Shown piece after piece: positions 32,410 to 34,644 of a DNA stretch of 34,644 nucleotides (position 1 is its first letter; every line of letters starts with the position of its first letter). The position numbers were made by a program, and so were the translations under genes. The DNA is from JBKBYG01 sp046313435. GTDB lineage: Bacteria; Pseudomonadota; Alphaproteobacteria; Rickettsiales; Arcanibacteraceae. The DNA lies in contig JBKBYG010000017.1 of NCBI GenBank assembly GCA_046313435.1, positions 1-34,644 of the forward strand. Reading direction: 5' to 3'. The notes beneath the pieces are model-generated. The model had not been told where the DNA came from and made no database searches. It saw only the letters and a program-made list of their open reading frames with translations.

Positions 32410-33336
32410 CTACCAGAAAGCAGTAACAGCTGAAGGCGCACCAGCAGTACCTGCAGCAGCAACACCAGTTTGGTAAGCACCAGTTAAATGAACCTCGTAA
32501 TCGATACCAGGAACTATACCAACAGGAGCAGAACCAGTAGCCCATTTACCAGTTGTCCCAGCGCTTGAATATCCTTGAATATCAATAGCATAATTATCAA
32601 AAATATTTTTAGCTGACATTTCAACTAATGCATTCAAGTTAGCAATTACAGTAGCACCAGTTAAAGCTGTAGCAGCTGTAGTATAAATTCCTGCAAGTGT
32701 TGAAGCATTTGCAAAAGTAGTTGCAGTTAATCCAGGAATCGCAGTACCACTATTACCTAAAACTGCTGGATCAAACATAGAAGATAAATATGTTTTAGTA
32801 CCAGTGAAGTTAGTTAAGTTTGCAGTTGCAGGGTAAGCTGTAGCAATGTTACCAGTACCTGTTGAAGCAGGAGCATCAATTGAATCACCAACTAAATAAA
32901 TCTTGTTTTCAAGCGTTTTAATTCGGTTTAACATTGCTGTAATAGTCGCAACTTCTGCGTTATATGCTGTAGCAAGTGCAGTTTTAGTTGCAGTATCAAT
33001 ACCTGATAATTGAATTGATGCAAGTGCATTACTTGCAGAGTCAATAGAATTACCGATAGCGGTTTTAGGATCGGCTATTGCAGTAGCAAATAATTCCGCT
33101 TTAACTAATGGTAAAAGAGCAGTTTTAGCTAATTGTGCTATAGATTGAACAAAGGCTTTATTTTGTATACCAGCAGCAGTTGAAGTCGACATAGCTGCAA
33201 TTGAAGTAGCAAGAGCTCCAGACCCAGTTGGTGCAAACCAATCATAAGCAGTAGCAGCTGTAGTAACACCAGTAGCTGCAACAGTACCACCAGTAGTAAC
33301 TGGAGTGAAGGAAGTAGTAAACGCGGTTATAGGCAT
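32410..33336 (-). CDS. Ala/Thr-rich 308-residue protein, tandem copy B
   Basis: A 308-residue paralogue of the protein at 31333, even richer in Ala and Thr and with no cysteine. It has the same framework: N-terminal ITAFTTSFTP, GVTTAATAYDWF, LLPLVKAELF, then a divergent helical middle, then the conserved EMSAKNIFD block, SAPVGIVPGIDYEVHLTGAY and final AFW. A consensus AAGGAG lies seven bases before the ATG, and codon use is more GC-rich and uniform (GCA/GCT, ACA/ACT) than in the neighbours, both suggesting high expression. Between copies most DNA differences in the C-terminal block are at third codon positions, so the protein sequence is under selection. Probably an abundant structural or secreted protein; function unknown. 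Confidence 0.78.
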   Translation of the reverse strand: MPITAFTTSFTPVTTGGTVAATGVTTAATAYDWFAPTGSGALATSIAAMSTSTAAGIQNKAFVQSIAQLAKTALLPLVKAELFATAIADPKTAIGNSIDSASNALASIQLSGIDTATKTALATAYNAEVATITAMLNRIKTLENKIYLVGDSIDAPASTGTGNIATAYPATANLTNFTGTKTYLSSMFDPAVLGNSGTAIPGLTATTFANASTLAGIYTTAATALTGATVIANLNALVEMSAKNIFDNYAIDIQGYSSAGTTGKWATGSAPVGIVPGIDYEVHLTGAYQTGVAAAGTAGAPSAVTAFW

Positions 33337-33711
33337 TAAGTTTCTCCTTAAAGTTATTCTTAATTATTATACTAGCCGGCCATAAACTCCTTTTCATTAA
33401 ATAATTAACTCTTTATGCAATTGTTTATTAAAAAAGAATTTTATTCCAACTAGTTTCTACTAACTAATTTACAGATTTAAGATTAAGAAACAGTTAAAAG
33501 AATTACTATTTTTATAATTTAGTATTTATTTTTAAACTAAATTAAAACATCTTTAATTAAGTGTCTAAAAGTTGGAATTTATTACTGCTATGAATTTATT
33601 TAGATAATGAAGAAATAATTTGGATATAAAATGGTCGAAATAAGGAATTCATATTGATTTATAAATTCCTTATTTGATCTACTATAGGATATAGGGTTTT
33701 TTAAACAATAA
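33337..33711. other. Intergenic stretch upstream of copy B
   Basis: This 375-base gap should hold the promoter of the Ala/Thr-rich gene pair. It has no open frame. It contains two modest inverted repeats: TAATTTAGT/ACTAAATTA (33515-33523 with 33536-33544) and the one listed at 33641. A strong AAGGAG (33344-33349) sits at its left end. Confidence 0.5.
33641..33672 (-). terminator. Possible terminator of the gene at 33712
   Basis: TAAGGAATT (33641-33649) pairs with AATTCCTTA (33664-33672) around a 14-base loop, 40 bases past the stop of the (-) gene. The (-) strand then reads TTTCG, a very short U-tract, so the call is weak. Confidence 0.4.
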
Positions 33712-34326
33712 TTAAACTAGCTCGTCTTCAATAACACCTAAAAGTTCAATTTCTAATTGCTTTGCAGAATCAATAGCTAACTCAAGTTCGGCTTTTTTAT
33801 TATTAATTATTGGATATACCATAGTATCAATAAATGTTTTATCTTTAAAACCGTTAGATAAATAATAGTTCAGTTCTTGAAATTCACTATAATAGTTATG
33901 TGCTACCTCTAAAGAAGTATTTTTACTTGATACATTATCTTCATTATTAGCTTTAGTAATTTCTTCAAGTATCTGGTCTGCTTTATTTAATAAAGCTAAG
34001 ATACATTTTGCTTTATTGATGGTGAAAGCTAGCTCTGTTTTAAGACCTACATTAGATTTATCGCTAATTAAATTTTTAACCGAATTATCTAATATTGTTG
34101 GCAAAATATATTCATTTTCCCAATAATATTTTAAACTCTCATAGGCATTACTAAAACTTTCTGCAGATTTTGCCAAATCCTCCTCTAAAGAAATCAATAT
34201 TTCCGGGTTATTTATGGCAGCAAAAACCAAACTATCAATGTTTTCTAAAATAAAATTTGAATATATTTGTGACCATTTATCATGCATTTCCTCCATTAAA
34301 ATAAATTTATCTTCCTTAGAGTACAT
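33712..34326 (-). CDS. Hypothetical 204-residue helical protein, relative of the protein at 14472
   Basis: A 204-residue all-helical protein rich in Glu, Asn, Leu and Ile, without signal peptide or membrane segment. Sequence and block order resemble the protein at 14472 (YWENEYILPTILDN, AKCILALLNKADQILEEI, AHNYY, DKTFIDTM, and a final AxQLExEL helix), so I treat both as one family with distant members. I know no function for it. It is followed by the promoter gap of the Ala/Thr-rich genes and preceded by a short open frame at the window edge. Confidence 0.7.
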   Translation of the reverse strand: MYSKEDKFILMEEMHDKWSQIYSNFILENIDSLVFAAINNPEILISLEEDLAKSAESFSNAYESLKYYWENEYILPTILDNSVKNLISDKSNVGLKTELAFTINKAKCILALLNKADQILEEITKANNEDNVSSKNTSLEVAHNYYSEFQELNYYLSNGFKDKTFIDTMVYPIINNKKAELELAIDSAKQLEIELLGVIEDELV

Positions 34327-34377
34327 TATATCATTACGAATTGAGTCAATTACGTTATCTTTTAATATCTGTTACGG

Positions 34378-34551
34378 TTAAGCTTTTTTAACGTCAGAAG
34401 GTTTTATTTCTTCTTCTTGATTTTTTGTAGATAATAACTGTGCCTGTGCATCTTTTACTCCAAGAATCGCACCAAGAAATCTATCTTCATTTTTAGAAGC
34501 AATTTCAAATGCTTGCTTTGCTTTCAGGTAAAGTCTAATTGCTGTGAGCAT
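34378..34551 (-). CDS. Short open frame at the right edge, possibly a fragment
   Basis: A 57-codon frame beginning MLTAIRLYLKAKQAFEIA and ending EEEIKPSDVKKA. It has no ribosome binding site before the ATG. The frame stays open for ~18 more codons upstream but there it enters sequence of quite different base composition (from about 34567). The mixed hydrophobic/amphipathic helix followed by a charged tail looks like real protein sequence, so it may be the 3' end of a longer gene cut by a rearrangement or an assembly join. I recognise no family. Confidence 0.4.
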   Translation of the reverse strand: MLTAIRLYLKAKQAFEIASKNEDRFLGAILGVKDAQAQLLSTKNQEEEIKPSDVKKA

Positions 34552-34566
34552 AGGAGTAATAAATAA

Positions 34567-34644
34567 GCGGTCGGAGCTGCATGGACTGACCCGTTTCTCG
34601 GCTTGTTAACTGTAGGAGGAGTCGGAACTCTCGTAGATAGTCGT
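34567..34644. other. GC-rich terminal segment of unknown origin
   Basis: The last 78 bases are about 55% G+C (43 of 78 by hand count), while the rest of the window is roughly 30-35%. The change is abrupt. The segment contains GTCGGAGC and GTCGGAACTC, and no open frame crosses it. It may be the edge of a structured RNA gene, foreign DNA, or an assembly artefact; it does not match tmRNA, RNase P or SRP RNA motifs that I know. Confidence 0.5.

Noticed and set aside
32309..32545. Small Cys/Trp-rich open frame on the - strand
   Set aside because: It is an out-of-frame reading of the conserved C-terminal block of the 32410 gene and continues into the non-coding gap; the unusual Cys/Trp content is a by-product of the Ala/Thr codons.
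31333..33336. Outer-membrane beta-barrel or autotransporter proteins, because both end in FW
   Set aside because: There is no signal peptide, and the middle reads as amphipathic helices rather than alternating strands; a C-terminal aromatic residue alone is not enough.
34567..34644. tmRNA, RNase P RNA or SRP RNA starting at the edge
   Set aside because: None of the conserved landmarks I know for these RNAs is visible in the 78 bases, on either strand; kept only as an unexplained segment.

Overview
The window looks like chromosomal DNA of an AT-rich, host-associated alphaproteobacterium, most likely a member of the Rickettsiales (a Midichloria/Jidaibacter-like lineage is my best guess from memory, not a computed placement). 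Reasons: DUF4167 and DUF1013/TrcR-type genes, which are alphaproteobacterial; an atpD-atpC pair cut off from the rest of the ATP synthase genes; very AT-rich codon and spacer composition; and ankyrin, TPR, coiled-coil and lineage-specific proteins of the kind intracellular bacteria carry.

Layout. 1-1825: end of a DUF4167 gene, a TPR protein and tRNA-Ser(GCU). 2027-6966: a LysR regulator divergent from dabB-dabA (a two-subunit inorganic-carbon uptake system) with a Nudix hydrolase gene overlapping the end of dabA. 6969-11213: a small hypothetical, an Ohr/OsmC peroxidase, then a (+) cluster of NadM-Nudix fusion, a metal ABC permease and an exported 2H phosphoesterase, ended by a strong hairpin shared with a convergent Bax-inhibitor-1 gene. 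11550-15077: stand-alone receiver protein, TsaD and two orphan helical proteins. 15079-19759 (-): an exported lytic transglycosylase-like protein, an ankyrin protein and a repeat-built coiled-coil protein. 20089-25297 (-): trcR-gltX-def-fmt-truA-O-antigen-ligase-like gene, tightly overlapped. 25499-28312 (-): atpD-atpC and a quinone oxidoreductase. 28662-34551 (-): a lineage-specific block with two proteins built from a duplicated unknown module, two tandem Ala/Thr-rich 308-residue proteins, a 204-residue protein related to the one at 14472, and a short open frame beside a sharp base-composition change at the right edge.

How the genes fit together. The housekeeping part covers translation start and modification (gltX, def, fmt, truA, tsaD, tRNA-Ser), energy (atpDC), NAD metabolism (nadM) and peroxide defence (ohr). 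The accessory part is either surface-directed or plausibly host-directed. The most unusual content is (a) an apparently intact, LysR-linked DAB carbon-uptake system in a Rickettsiales-like genome, (b) the duplicated module in two neighbouring proteins, which I do not recognise, (c) the tandem Ala/Thr-rich proteins with a strongly conserved C-terminus, and (d) a NadM fusion whose Nudix box has lost its key residues. All family calls come from reading motifs by eye; no database search was run.
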